Below the pieces are notes generated by a model. That model ran no database searches, had not been told where the DNA came from, and saw only the letters and a list, made by a program, of their open reading frames with translations. The translations under genes and the position numbers were made by a program. A stretch of DNA of 64,000 nt from Burkholderia metallica (GTDB lineage Bacteria; Pseudomonadota; Gammaproteobacteria; Burkholderiales; Burkholderiaceae): NCBI RefSeq assembly GCF_902832845.1, contig NZ_CADFDB010000010.1, forward strand, positions 124,001-188,000, read 5' to 3'. Positions 8,341 through 18,364 of this stretch are shown here, in pieces. Each line of letters opens with the position of its first letter. The stretch's first letter is position 1.

Positions 8341-9243
8341 ATGACTCCGACTACTCCCGTCGTCGGCCTGCCCGTGCAGACCGACTCGCCGCCGCGTTCG
8401 CGCTCGCCGCTCGCGCTCGCGATGGCGCGCTTCCTTCACAACCGTGCGGCCGTGTTCAGCCTCGTGCTGCTCGCGCTGATCACGCTCGCGTGCTTCGTCG
8501 GCCCGTGGCTGCTCGCGGCCGATCCCGCCGCGAGCGACTGGGGCGCCATCAGCCTGCCGCCGACCTGGGCGAACCAGCACTGGCTCGGCACCGACGAACT
8601 CGGCCGCGACCTGCTCGTGCGCACGCTGATCGGCGGGCGCGTGTCGATCGAGGTCGGCCTGCTCGGCACGCTCGTGTCGGGCCTGTTCGGCGTCGTGTGG
8701 GGCGCGACCGCGGGCTTCGCGGGCGGCCGCGTCGACTCCGTGATGATGCGCATCGTCGACATGATGTACGCGATCCCGTACCTGCTGATCGCGATCCTGA
8801 TGATGACCCTGTTCGGCCGCTCGTTCATGCTGGTCGTGCTGACCATCAGCGCGTTCTCGTGGATCGACATGGCGCGCGTCGTGCGCGGCCAGACGCTGTC
8901 GCTGCGCAGCCGCGAGTTCGTCGATGCGGCGCGCGCGATCGGCGTGTCGCCGGCGACGATCGTGCGGCGCCACATCGTGCCGAACCTGCTCGGCGTGGTC
9001 GTCGTGTACGCGACGGTCTCGGTGCCGAACATCGTGCTGACCGAATCGGTGCTGTCGTTCCTCGGCCTCGGCGTGCAGGAACCGATGACGAGCTGGGGCG
9101 TGCTGATCCAGGACGGCGCGCAGAAACTGGAATCGATGCCGTGGCTGCTGCTGGCCCCGGCCGTCATGCTGTGCGTGACGCTCTACTGCGTGAACTTCGT
9201 CGGCGACGGCCTGCGTGACGCGCTCGACCCGAAGGATCGCTGA
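8341..9243 (+). CDS. oppC: Peptide ABC transporter permease OppC
   Basis: A 300-residue inner-membrane permease. The N-terminal oppC_N region (ALAMARFLHNRAAVFSLVLL) is followed by WLGTDELGRDLLVRTLIGGR, the hallmark of OppC/DppC proteins, and by the EAA loop EFVDAARAIGVSPATIVRRH near residues 195-215. It partners OppB in the membrane. It ends two bases before the oppD start codon (TGAAG then ATG), indicating translational coupling with the ATPase genes. Confidence 0.93.
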   Translation: MTPTTPVVGLPVQTDSPPRSRSPLALAMARFLHNRAAVFSLVLLALITLACFVGPWLLAADPAASDWGAISLPPTWANQHWLGTDELGRDLLVRTLIGGRVSIEVGLLGTLVSGLFGVVWGATAGFAGGRVDSVMMRIVDMMYAIPYLLIAILMMTLFGRSFMLVVLTISAFSWIDMARVVRGQTLSLRSREFVDAARAIGVSPATIVRRHIVPNLLGVVVVYATVSVPNIVLTESVLSFLGLGVQEPMTSWGVLIQDGAQKLESMPWLLLAPAVMLCVTLYCVNFVGDGLRDALDPKDR

Positions 9244-9245
9244 AG

Positions 9246-10234
<989 letters not shown>

Positions 10235-10238
<4 letters not shown>

Positions 10239-11254
10239 GCGTCGATGAACGCCGCCATGCCGGCGCGACGGACGACACGCTGCTGTCCGTCGACGGTCTG
10301 AAAGTGCATTTCCGCGTGCCGCTCGGCGGCTATCCGTGGTCGCCGAAGGGTACGCTGCGCGCCGTCGACGGCGTGTCGTTCGACGTGAAGCGCGGCGAGA
10401 CGGTCGGGCTCGTCGGCGAGTCGGGCTGCGGGAAGTCGACGCTTGCGCGCGCGCTGATCGGCCTCGTGCCGATGACGGCCGGCACCGTGAAATGGCGCGG
10501 CCAGACCGTGGAGCCCGATCACCTGCGCGGCACCGCGATGCGGCGCGAAGTGCAGATGATCTTCCAGGACCCGCTCGCGTCGCTCGATCCGCGCATGACG
10601 ATCGAACAGGTCGTCGCGGAGCCGCTCGTCACGCACCAGGCCGGCCTCGGCCGCACCGAGGTGCGCCGCCGCGTGATCGCGATGCTCGAGCGCGTCGGCC
10701 TGAACGCGCATCACCTGCTGCGCTATCCGCACGAATTCTCCGGCGGGCAATGCCAGCGCGTCGGAATTGCACGCGCGCTGATCAGCGAGCCGAAGCTCGT
10801 GATCTGCGACGAACCCGTATCGGCGCTCGACGTGTCGATCCAGGCACAGATCGTGAACCTGCTGCGCGACCTGCAGCGCGATCTGTCGTTGTCCTATCTG
10901 TTCGTCGCACACGATCTGGCGGTGGTGAAGGCGATCAGCCAGCGGGTGCTCGTGATGTATCTCGGCCGCGTGATGGAGTTCGGCACGCGGCATGACGTGT
11001 ACGGCGTGCCGCAGCACCCGTACACGAAGGCGCTGCTCGATGCGGCGCCGACGCCGGAGCCGGCGCGCGAGCGTGCTCGCCGACCGATGCTGCTGGCGGG
11101 CGAGATGCCCTCGCCGCTGAACCCGCCGTCCGGCTGTGCGTTCCGCACGCGCTGTCCGGTCGCGATCGATGCGTGCGCGCAGGACGTGCCGCTGCCGGAA
11201 GTTCGGCAGGGGTCGGCCGCGCGTGTCGCGTGCATCCGCGCGGGTGTGGCGTGA
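10235..11254 (+). CDS. oppF: Peptide ABC transporter ATP-binding protein OppF
   Basis: A 339-residue ATPase: Walker A GESGCGKS, Q-loop FQDPLASLDP, signature SGGQCQRVGIA, Walker B LVICDEPVSALD, switch AHDLAVV, and a C-terminal CAFRTRCPVAIDAC Cys cluster. The ATG at 10235 overlaps the oppD stop by four bases and gives the expected family length; an upstream in-frame ATG at 10196 would lie deep inside oppD and is not used. It is the last gene of the five-gene opp operon; a hairpin follows at 11304-11328. Confidence 0.94.
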
Positions 11255-11303
11255 GGTGAAGTGACGCAGCAAACATAACCAGGGCAGGTCAACAGGGGTA
11301 GGT

Positions 11304-11328
11304 GCGGCGCGAACGATCTTCGCGCCGC
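11304..11328 (+). terminator. Hairpin between oppF and OprD-type porin gene
   Basis: GCGGCGCGAA and TTCGCGCCGC form a 10-bp perfect stem around a 5-nt loop, 50 bp after the oppF stop. There is no T-run, so it may reduce rather than stop read-through into the porin gene that starts at 11414. Confidence 0.5.
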
Positions 11329-11413
11329 GGATACAGGCGCGTCCTTAACCGGGCGCGCCGGGGGGCCGGGCGCGGATCGCAACCGGCGTGGACGATATCA
11401 ACACAAGACGAGA

Positions 11414-12880
11414 ATGACGATGAGAAAACAGAAGACGATCGGGACGGCATCGAAAATGCTGCTTGCATGGGGGCTGCCGGCGCTTGCCGGCGTCTCGCTG
11501 ACGGGCGTCGCGCACGCCGACGACGCGGCCCCCGCACCGTTGACGGTCGCGCAGGCCGCGCCCGGCACGACCGTTGCGCAGGCAACGACCCCGAACGCCA
11601 TTGTCAACGCCGAAGCAACGCAGGCCGTTACGCCGCCCGACGAGCCGTCGGCGCAGTCGAAGTCGAAGGGCTTCATTGCCGACAGCCATCTCGACTTCCT
11701 GTTCCGCAACTATGCGGACGTGCTCGACAACAAGGGCGGCCCGCATCGTCACGCGTGGGTCCAGGGCGCGATGGCGAACTTCGAGTCGGGCTACACGACG
11801 GGCCTGATCGGGATCGGTTTCGACGCGTCGCTGTATGCGGCGCTGAAACTCGACGGCGGTCAGGGCGCCGGCAGCATGGTGCACATCGCGAAAGGCGGCG
11901 GTGGCGGCAACCAGCTCGCATGGGCCTATCCCGGCATCTACGACGTGAAGGCGCGCATCTCGAACACGGTGGTCAAGTACGGTCTGCAGGCCGTCGACAA
12001 CCCGTTCATGGAGCAGCACGACAACCGTGCGCTGCCGCCGACGTTCCTCGGTGCGACCCTCGTCAGCAATGAATTCAAGAACGTGATGCTCGAGGCCGGC
12101 AGCTTCACGAAGACCGACGCGCGCGGTCACACGACGCTCACCAACCTGACCACGCAATACGGCGGCACGCGCATCAACCGCCTGTCGTACGTCGGCGGCA
12201 CGTGGGACTACTCGCCGAACGGCGAAGTCGCGCTGTACGCGAACCAGGCCGACGACGTGTGGCACCAGTACTACGCGTCGGTGAAGCACAGCATCGGCAG
12301 CCCGCAGACGATCAAGTGGACCGGCTTCGGCAACGTCTACTCGACGCACGACACGGGCGATGCGCTGCAAGGCAAGATCAACAACAACGCGTACAGCCTG
12401 TCGGTGGCCGCGCAGCACGGCCCGCACGAGCTGCTGCTCGGCTTCCAGCAGGTGCTCGGCGACCAGTTCTTCGACTACCTGAACGAAACGAACGGCATCT
12501 TCCTGACCAACTCGATGGACGTCGACTACAACGCGCCGCACGAAAAGTCGCTGCAGCTGCGTTACACGTTCTACGGCAAGGAAGCGGGCCTGCCGGGCTT
12601 CAAGGCGATGGTCTGGGGCGTGACGGGCTGGGGCGCGGACGGCAGCGCGGGCGCGGCGAACGACCCGAGCAAGTCGAGCATCTACTGGAGCAACGGCGCG
12701 CCGGTGCAGGGCCGTCACCACGAGTTCGGCTTCATCCCGTCGTACACGTTCCAGAGCGGCAAGCTGAAGGACACGAAGGTCACGTTCATCGCGATGTGGC
12801 ACGCCGGTTCGGCGCACTACTCGGATGCGACGAACACCGAGTACCGCCTGGTCGTGAACCTGCCGCTGCACGCGTTCTGA
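11414..12880 (+). CDS. OprD-family outer-membrane porin
   Basis: A 488-residue exported protein. The N-terminus has a Sec signal peptide (hydrophobic segment LLAWGLPALAGVSLTGVAHA, cleavage after AHA), then an unusual Ala/Val/Thr/Pro-rich linker to about residue 75. The body KGFIADSHLDFLFRNYADVL, GYTTGLIGIGFDASLYAALK and the C-terminal aromatic end (LPLHAF) match OprD porins (PF03573), 18-strand channels that in Pseudomonas take up basic amino acids and small peptides. Directly downstream of oppF on the same strand, it could supply peptides to the periplasmic OppA. Start at ATG 11414; an alternative ATG lies two codons on. Confidence 0.82.
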   Translation: MTMRKQKTIGTASKMLLAWGLPALAGVSLTGVAHADDAAPAPLTVAQAAPGTTVAQATTPNAIVNAEATQAVTPPDEPSAQSKSKGFIADSHLDFLFRNYADVLDNKGGPHRHAWVQGAMANFESGYTTGLIGIGFDASLYAALKLDGGQGAGSMVHIAKGGGGGNQLAWAYPGIYDVKARISNTVVKYGLQAVDNPFMEQHDNRALPPTFLGATLVSNEFKNVMLEAGSFTKTDARGHTTLTNLTTQYGGTRINRLSYVGGTWDYSPNGEVALYANQADDVWHQYYASVKHSIGSPQTIKWTGFGNVYSTHDTGDALQGKINNNAYSLSVAAQHGPHELLLGFQQVLGDQFFDYLNETNGIFLTNSMDVDYNAPHEKSLQLRYTFYGKEAGLPGFKAMVWGVTGWGADGSAGAANDPSKSSIYWSNGAPVQGRHHEFGFIPSYTFQSGKLKDTKVTFIAMWHAGSAHYSDATNTEYRLVVNLPLHAF

Positions 12881-12885
12881 TCGCA

Positions 12886-12903
12886 GGGGGCGCATGCGCC
12901 CCC
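12886..12903. terminator. Bidirectional terminator between porin and dedA
   Basis: GGGGGCGCATGCGCCCCC is a perfect 18-bp palindrome sitting 5 bp after the porin stop and about 30 bp beyond the end of the convergent DedA gene. GC-rich and symmetric, it could serve both transcripts. No long T-run is present. Confidence 0.55.
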
Positions 12904-12934
12904 GCCTCGCACGGCCGGCCTTCGATCCACGCGA

Positions 12935-13930
12935 TCAGGCCGGCTTGTGCAGCCCCGCGACGGGATCGTTCGCAGCGGGCATCTCTTCCACCAGCGCCGT
13001 GAGCTGGCGGCCTGTATCGCGCCATGCGTCGAGGCCGCCGCGCAGTGCGAGCGCATCGGTGAAGCCGGCGTCGAGCAGGCGCTTCGCCATCAGCGCCGCC
13101 GTCACTTCGTTCGGGCACGAGCAGTACACGACGAACTTCTGCGTGAACGGATAGCGCGACACGATGTCGCCGATCTGGCGCTCGTCCGCGAACTGCGCGC
13201 CGGGAATCGTGAACGGGTCGAGCTTGCGATGTTCGGGCGAGCGGACGTCGAGGACCACCGGCGCGGCCGTCGCACGCAGCATCGTGTCGAGTTCGTCGAC
13301 GCCGATCCGCGCGCTCGCGAGCTGGCGGATCAGTGCGCGGCGGCGCATCCAGCGGAACGCCGCGTACACCGCCAGCACCGCGACGGCCGCGAGCAGCGCG
13401 ACGCGGCCGAGCTGGCCCGCACCGGCGAACAGCCAGTCGATCTGGCGATAGAACAGCACGCCGACTACCAGCCCGACGATCGTCCACAGCGCGGCGCCGA
13501 GCGCATCGTAGCCGACGAACGTGCGATAGCGCGTGCCGAACGCGCCGGCCATCGGCACCGACACGAGCGACAGCCCCGGAATGAAGCGCGCGACGGCGAG
13601 CACGCGCACGCCGTAGCGGCCGAAGAAGGTTTCGGTTTTTTTCACGCAGCTGTCACGCGACAGCGACAGCCGGCAGATCGTCTTCAGCGTCGCGCCGCCG
13701 TAGCGCCGGCCGGCGAGGTACCACACGGTGTCGCCGATCAGGGCGCCGAGCACCGACAGTGCGACCACCGTGACCAGTTGCGAGCCGATCATCGCCGGAT
13801 GCATCGCGGACATCGCGCCGAACAGCACGAGCGTCGGCATCGCGGGCACCGGCAGCCCGATGGCCGCAGCGAGCACGTTGGCGAAGACGAGAAGCGGCCC
13901 GTATTGGGCGACGAGGTCGCGGAGGAGCAT
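12935..13930 (-). CDS. DedA-family membrane protein fused to a rhodanese domain
   Basis: A 331-residue protein with two parts. Residues 1-195 are a DedA/VTT (SNARE-associated) membrane domain with about five helices and the conserved VARFIPGLSLVSVPMAGAFG motif near 113-132; DedA proteins are tied to polyprenyl-phosphate or phospholipid flipping and membrane homeostasis. Residues about 205-320 are a cytoplasmic rhodanese-like domain (VVLDVRSPEHRKLDPFTIPG) with the active-loop Cys at 270 (VVYCSCPNE). The Cys suggests real persulfide transfer or redox sensing rather than a dead fold. It is convergent with the porin gene. How the two activities are linked is not known to me. Confidence 0.85.
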   Translation of the reverse strand: MLLRDLVAQYGPLLVFANVLAAAIGLPVPAMPTLVLFGAMSAMHPAMIGSQLVTVVALSVLGALIGDTVWYLAGRRYGGATLKTICRLSLSRDSCVKKTETFFGRYGVRVLAVARFIPGLSLVSVPMAGAFGTRYRTFVGYDALGAALWTIVGLVVGVLFYRQIDWLFAGAGQLGRVALLAAVAVLAVYAAFRWMRRRALIRQLASARIGVDELDTMLRATAAPVVLDVRSPEHRKLDPFTIPGAQFADERQIGDIVSRYPFTQKFVVYCSCPNEVTAALMAKRLLDAGFTDALALRGGLDAWRDTGRQLTALVEEMPAANDPVAGLHKPA

Positions 13931-14084
13931 GACGGCTGGCCGAAAAAGGAACGCGCGCGGAAAGCACGCAGATGGGCCGATTATCGGCCTTTTTCAAGTC
14001 GGCGGCGGGAATTGCGCAAAGCGCCTGACGGCGGCAGGGGCATGTCGGTGAGCCGGCGATCTACGTGCGGCTCACCGTTCGGAA

Positions 14085-14354
14085 TCACGAAGAGGTGCGG
14101 GCCAGCGACGCGGCGCCGTGGTTTTCGCCGGGCAGCTCGGCGCCGTGCGAGCGGATCGCCGCGATCAGTTCGGCCGGCGTGATCTCGTAGCGGACTTCGC
14201 GGTGGATGCCGGGCTTGCGTTCGTCGATCTCGATCAGCAGCACGCTCTTGCCGTCGCCGGTTGCCTCGAGGCGAAGCGAGCGCAGTTCGCGGCCGTCGGC
14301 CGGGTCGTGTTCGGTGAGCAGGGTCATTGCCCCGGATGAGCCGGTAGTGCGCAT
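14085..14354 (-). CDS. Hypothetical protein, 89 aa
   Basis: An 89-residue protein with no signal peptide or membrane segment. It reads as alternating strands and one helix (LRSLRLEATGDGKSVLLIEI, REVRYEITPAELIAAIRSHG), a compact small domain with balanced charge, which argues for a real gene. The end is Ser/Ala-rich. It lies about 155 bp upstream of dedA on the same strand. An internal Met at residue 10 could be the true start. No family recognised. Confidence 0.55.
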   Translation of the reverse strand: MRTTGSSGAMTLLTEHDPADGRELRSLRLEATGDGKSVLLIEIDERKPGIHREVRYEITPAELIAAIRSHGAELPGENHGAASLARTSS

Positions 14355-14665
14355 CGAACCTATCCTCGTGTCGTGGATGCCGTAGTGGCGAAGATGTCTT
14401 GGTTGAAAACAGCTTGACGCAGTTTAACGCGAACGGGCCGCGGTTCGGCGCATTTTCGTGAGCCGAAATGAGGGCTGAACCGTGGATCCCTCTGATGTTT
14501 GAGCCGCGCGGGGCGGCCGTTTCAGCCGGATCGGGCGCCGGCGCGGCGGGTGTCCGAGCGCCGGTCGCGGACGGCCGGTCGCGGACGGCCGGTTGCGGAC
14601 GGCCGGTTGCGGACGGCCGGGCGCGTGCGGCGACACGCGGCGCAACGCGTGTCGCCGCGGCGGCA
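14355..14665. other. Gap between small ORF and phospholipase gene, with 14-bp tandem repeat
   Basis: About 310 bp without a credible gene; the long plus-strand frame here is the shadow of the phospholipase gene. It contains the repeat listed at 14559-14620 and otherwise nothing recognisable. Confidence 0.4.
14559..14620. repeat. 14-bp tandem repeat, 4.4 copies
   Basis: The unit GGCCGGTYGCGGAC is repeated in phase from 14559 (first copy with one mismatch), with T/C alternation at position 8 dividing the copies into two pairs, and a partial sixth-length copy at 14615-14620. It lies 45 bp past the end of the phospholipase gene. Each unit contains GGCC, so the transcript could fold extensively. 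Confidence 0.75.
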
Positions 14666-17014
14666 TCAGAAGCGGTCGGCGAGTCCCATCGCCGGGTCGC
14701 TGACCGAGTGGCGGCCGGTTTCGACACGGCCGGCGACGCGGCGCGAGAAGCTCGCGTCACTGTCCGCGGTGACGATGAAGTCGTACCAGTGGCCGGTGGA
14801 GTCGAGCTGCCAGTGCAGCTCGGCCTGGTCGCCCGCGCGCACCGTGACGGTCCACGTGGTACCGGTGCCGTGGTCGCGATCCGGGCCGTGCCCGTGGCCG
14901 TTGCCGTCGTCGCCGTGACCGCGATCGTCGTGTGCGCCGCGTCCGGACAGCGGCCCGTAGACCTGGTTCGACTTCACGGTGAAGCGCACCGTGCCGCCGC
15001 CGCGGTTGCGCAGCCGCAGGTGGAGGTTGCCGCTCGCGCCCGCGTAGCCGACGCGAATTTCCGGATGCGGCGCGCGTGCGCCGGCCAGGCGGCTCAGGTC
15101 GCCGGTGAAGCGGCGGTGATAGCCGTTCGGCCCCAGTACCCACAGGTCATATTTACCGCTGTCGTCGGTGCGTGCGGCCCAGTCGCCGTGCAGCGTCTTG
15201 CCCGGTTCGACCACGTAGCGTCGCGGCAGGCGGTCGAGGTGCAACTTGTCGTAGACGTGAAACACGGCGGCGGTGCGGCCCGTGTTCGCGAACTTCAGCG
15301 TGAGCGTGCCGGTGCCGGCATCGGCACGGGCGCTCGCGTGCAGCTCGTAAGGCAGCGCGCGCGACGGGCGCACGCCGGCGGCCTGCGCGGGCAGCGCGGG
15401 CGCGGCCGGCGGCACGATCTTCGGTGCGGCCTGCTGCGCGGCGCTCAATGCGTCGACCTGGCTCTTCGTCGTATGGCCCGCGAGCGTCGGCAGCGGCTCG
15501 TGGTTCGGCGAGCGGAAGTTGAACGCGCTCGTCAGGTCGCCGCACACCGCGCGGCGGTACGCGCTGATCTGCGGCTCGGCTACGCCGAAGCGCTTTTCGA
15601 GGAAGAGCAGCGTCGACGTATGGTCGAACACCTGCGAATTGACCCAGCCGCCGCGGCTCCACGGCGACACGACCCACATCGGCACGCGCGGGCCCGGGCC
15701 GTACGGACGGCCGTCGATCGCCGGCTGGCTCGACGTGGCCGGCGTGAAGTCGTGGTACTCGACCGCGACGTCGGCGTCCCGCAGCGTGTGGCCGCCCGCG
15801 AGCGTGCCGTCGGCGTTGCGCGACGGCACGGCCGGCGACGGCATGTGGTCGAAGAAGCCGTCGTTCTCGTCGTAGTTGACCAGCAGCACGGTCTTGCTCC
15901 ACACGTCCGGGTTCGCCGTCAGCGCATCGAGCACGGCTTGCACGTACCAGCCGCCCTGCGCGGGGCTCGACGGCCCCGGATGTTCGCTGTACGCGGACGG
16001 CGGAATGATCCACGACACCTCGGGCAGTTTGCCGTTGCGGATGTCGTCTCGGAACGATTCGAGGAAGCCGTACGGCATCGTGTTGCCGAACCCTTTCGCC
16101 AGCGGGCTCAGCGGATCGTCGATTGCCGGATCGTAGAACGCGCCGGCGGCCGTCACCGGCTGCGTGATGTCCGTCGACGCGACGTACGCCGGCCGGCGCG
16201 CGGGCGGCATCTGCTCGATCGCCGCGCGCCAGTGGCGAAAGCTCATCATCTCGTTGCAGCCGAAGTTGTCGATCAGGCTCTGGTAGACCTTCCAGTTCAC
16301 GCCGGCCTGCTGCAGCCGGTCCGCATAGGTGGTCCAGGTCCAGCCCTGGCTCGACGGGCCGATGTCGTTGCCGCCGTTGAACTGGTTGTTCAGCGCGGCG
16401 ATCTTCACGCGGCTGCCGTCGGCCGGGCTGAGCCCGTTCGGGCCGTTGGTGCCGCTCCAGTAGAACAGGCGGTTCGCGATCGTGCCCGTGTGCATCCCGC
16501 AGTGGTAGTGGTCGCACAGCGTGAACGCATCGGCGAGCGCGCGCTGGAACGGCACTTCGGCCGCGTCGTAATAGCCCATCGACAGCGGCGTCTTCGCGTC
16601 GGGCCAGCGATTCATCCGGCCGTGGTCCCACGCGGCCTGCGCATCGGCCCACGTGTGCGGCGTGCCGCCCGCGCGCTGCGCGTTGCCCTGGCTCGCGTCG
16701 AGGTGATACGGCGTGACCGTGGCGGCGGCCGCCGCCTTCGTGTACGTCTGGTAGAACACGTTGCGGCCGTTCGGCGACGGCACCGCGAAGCGGTCGCCAT
16801 AGCCGCGCACGCCCTTGAACGTGCCGAAATAGCTGTCGAATGCGCGGTTCTCCATCATCAGCAGCACGACGTGCTTCACGTCCTTGATGGTCCCCGTTTC
16901 GTGAAACGCGGGAATCGCGAGCGCGCGGCGGATGCTCGGCGGAAACGCGGACAGCGCGGCGGCGGCGAGGCCGGAAGTGGCGGTCTGCTGGAGGAACTTG
17001 CGGCGTGACGTCAT
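14666..17014 (-). CDS. Phospholipase C, phosphocholine-type (PlcN/PlcH family)
   Basis: A 782-residue exported enzyme. The N-terminus MTSRRKFLQQTATSGLAAAA is a twin-arginine signal (S/T-RR-x-F-L), as known for Pseudomonas PlcH/PlcN, which leave through Tat and then type II secretion. Residues about 40-450 are the phosphoesterase domain (PF04185), with the metal-site motifs MENRAFDSYFGTF and DENDGFFDHM. The last 280 residues hold two beta-rich DUF756 repeats (PF05506), the second containing a His/Asp/Gly-rich loop. Usual length is about 700 residues; the extra comes from that loop and the C-terminus. ATG 17014 is chosen because it gives the Tat signal; the frame upstream is Arg-rich shadow. 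It would cleave phosphatidylcholine or sphingomyelin; haemolytic versus non-haemolytic type is not decided. Confidence 0.9.
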   Translation of the reverse strand: MTSRRKFLQQTATSGLAAAALSAFPPSIRRALAIPAFHETGTIKDVKHVVLLMMENRAFDSYFGTFKGVRGYGDRFAVPSPNGRNVFYQTYTKAAAAATVTPYHLDASQGNAQRAGGTPHTWADAQAAWDHGRMNRWPDAKTPLSMGYYDAAEVPFQRALADAFTLCDHYHCGMHTGTIANRLFYWSGTNGPNGLSPADGSRVKIAALNNQFNGGNDIGPSSQGWTWTTYADRLQQAGVNWKVYQSLIDNFGCNEMMSFRHWRAAIEQMPPARRPAYVASTDITQPVTAAGAFYDPAIDDPLSPLAKGFGNTMPYGFLESFRDDIRNGKLPEVSWIIPPSAYSEHPGPSSPAQGGWYVQAVLDALTANPDVWSKTVLLVNYDENDGFFDHMPSPAVPSRNADGTLAGGHTLRDADVAVEYHDFTPATSSQPAIDGRPYGPGPRVPMWVVSPWSRGGWVNSQVFDHTSTLLFLEKRFGVAEPQISAYRRAVCGDLTSAFNFRSPNHEPLPTLAGHTTKSQVDALSAAQQAAPKIVPPAAPALPAQAAGVRPSRALPYELHASARADAGTGTLTLKFANTGRTAAVFHVYDKLHLDRLPRRYVVEPGKTLHGDWAARTDDSGKYDLWVLGPNGYHRRFTGDLSRLAGARAPHPEIRVGYAGASGNLHLRLRNRGGGTVRFTVKSNQVYGPLSGRGAHDDRGHGDDGNGHGHGPDRDHGTGTTWTVTVRAGDQAELHWQLDSTGHWYDFIVTADSDASFSRRVAGRVETGRHSVSDPAMGLADRF

Positions 17015-17592
17015 GGCGTTCGGGTCCTGTGATGATGGGAGCGTTCGTGATTGCGTGTGGCGGTGCCCGTGCGTCGCCCCCCGGGACGATTCGCGTTGCG
17101 TGTGCGTTCGAGTGCATCGGCCGCGCGTGGCCGCGCGTGGCGGCGGTGCGCGCATCGCGCGACGCGGGGTGTCGCGCGGATGCTTCGGCCGTCGTCGCGA
17201 TCCCGCACGCCGCGCGCTCGTGATGCGCGGGGCAGGACGTCGGCACACGCGGGCCCGGCGCATGCCGGGTCGGGCGGCGCCCAGTCTAGGGAGGCGACGT
17301 GACGTCGACGTGATGAAGAAATGACACCGCATGTCGTGCGCGTGACGTTGTGTGCGCAACGATATGGCGGGACGCGACATGTGGCGAAAGCGGGTAAGAA
17401 GTTACCGGTTCGGGGCCGTGGGGCGGGCAGATTTTTCCTGTTCGTGGCGACGCGTGATCGCCTGTCGTTGCGGGTGCAACGGCATCGCGTGACGACCATG
17501 TTTCAAATGCGTGAAATCGGATAAGCTCGACGGATTGCTGCGCACGGGCGCAGCCCGCGCCGCTGGCGCGACTTTCCGGAACCGGCCCACCC
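17015..17592. other. Divergent intergenic region, plc / acetyltransferase
   Basis: About 580 bp between two divergently transcribed genes. I see no convincing ORF, repeat or hairpin; the reading frames here are Arg/Ala/Cys-rich shadows. The segment 17310-17520 is less GC-rich than its surroundings and probably holds both promoters, but no clean -35/-10 pair stands out. Confidence 0.3.
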
Positions 17593-18093
17593 ATGACCGA
17601 CATCACGATCCGGCACAGCGAGACGCACGACGTCGACGCGATCCGGCAGATCGCCGCGCATCCCGCGGTGTACGCGAATACGTTGCAGCTCCCGTTTCCG
17701 TCGCTGGAGAAATGGCAGAAGCGGCTCGCAGGCATACGCGAGCACGGTGTGAGCCTCGTCGCCGAAATCGAAGGCGTGGTGGTCGGCCATCTCGGCCTGC
17801 ACCCCGAACAGAATCCGCGCCGGCGTCATGCGGCAGGGCTCGGCATGATGGTCGACGCGGCGCATCACGGGCGCGGCGTCGGCAGCCGGCTGCTCGCGGC
17901 CGCGATCGATCTTGCGGAAAACTGGCTGAACGTCACGCGTCTCGAGCTGACCGTGTACGCCGACAATCGTACGGCGATCGCGCTCTACGAAAAGCACGGG
18001 TTCCGGATCGAAGGCGAATCACCCGGCTATGCGTTGCGCGACGGCGTGTACGCGTCCGTGTATCACATGGCGCGGATCAAGGCGGCGCAGTGA
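17593..18093 (+). CDS. GNAT-family N-acetyltransferase
   Basis: A 166-residue cytoplasmic enzyme covering one GNAT fold. The acetyl-CoA-binding motif is MMVDAAHHGRGVGSRLLAAA (R/Q-x-x-G-x-G/A near residues 96-106), followed by LELTVYADNRTAIALYEKHG and FRIEG, the standard motif B. The opening ITIRHSETHDVDAIRQIAAH and the YHMARI ending resemble the YhhY/PhnO-like acetyltransferases that act on amino acids or small amines. Substrate unknown. Confidence 0.85.
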   Translation: MTDITIRHSETHDVDAIRQIAAHPAVYANTLQLPFPSLEKWQKRLAGIREHGVSLVAEIEGVVVGHLGLHPEQNPRRRHAAGLGMMVDAAHHGRGVGSRLLAAAIDLAENWLNVTRLELTVYADNRTAIALYEKHGFRIEGESPGYALRDGVYASVYHMARIKAAQ

Positions 18094-18364
18094 AGGCCCG
18101 CCCGACGCGTATCCGGCACCCCGCCGGCCGCGCTGCCGCGCGTCATATTCATTCAAGAATTCGTTCGTTTTCTGCCGGTCGTGCGCGTCGTATCGTTGAA
18201 CGATTTGCCGGTCGCTTCGGCCGGCTTGCGCTTTTCCGCAACGATGCCGTGCGACGTTGCAGGCCCGCAGGCTTCATCGTCATCGCTTCATGGCTCGCGC
18301 TTCACGGCCATCGCTTCTCACGCGACATCTTCCCGCAACCGTCTCTTTCAACGGACCCGCTTCG

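Noticed and set aside
13975-13994. GGCCGATTATCGGCCTTTTT as a plus-strand terminator
   Set aside because: The stem is only 6 bp with a 3-nt loop, and neither flanking gene is transcribed on the plus strand, so there is no transcript to end.
14468-17008. An 846-codon plus-strand frame opposite the phospholipase gene
   Set aside because: Antisense shadow rich in Arg/Val/Ala; the minus strand carries a clear Tat-signal phospholipase C.
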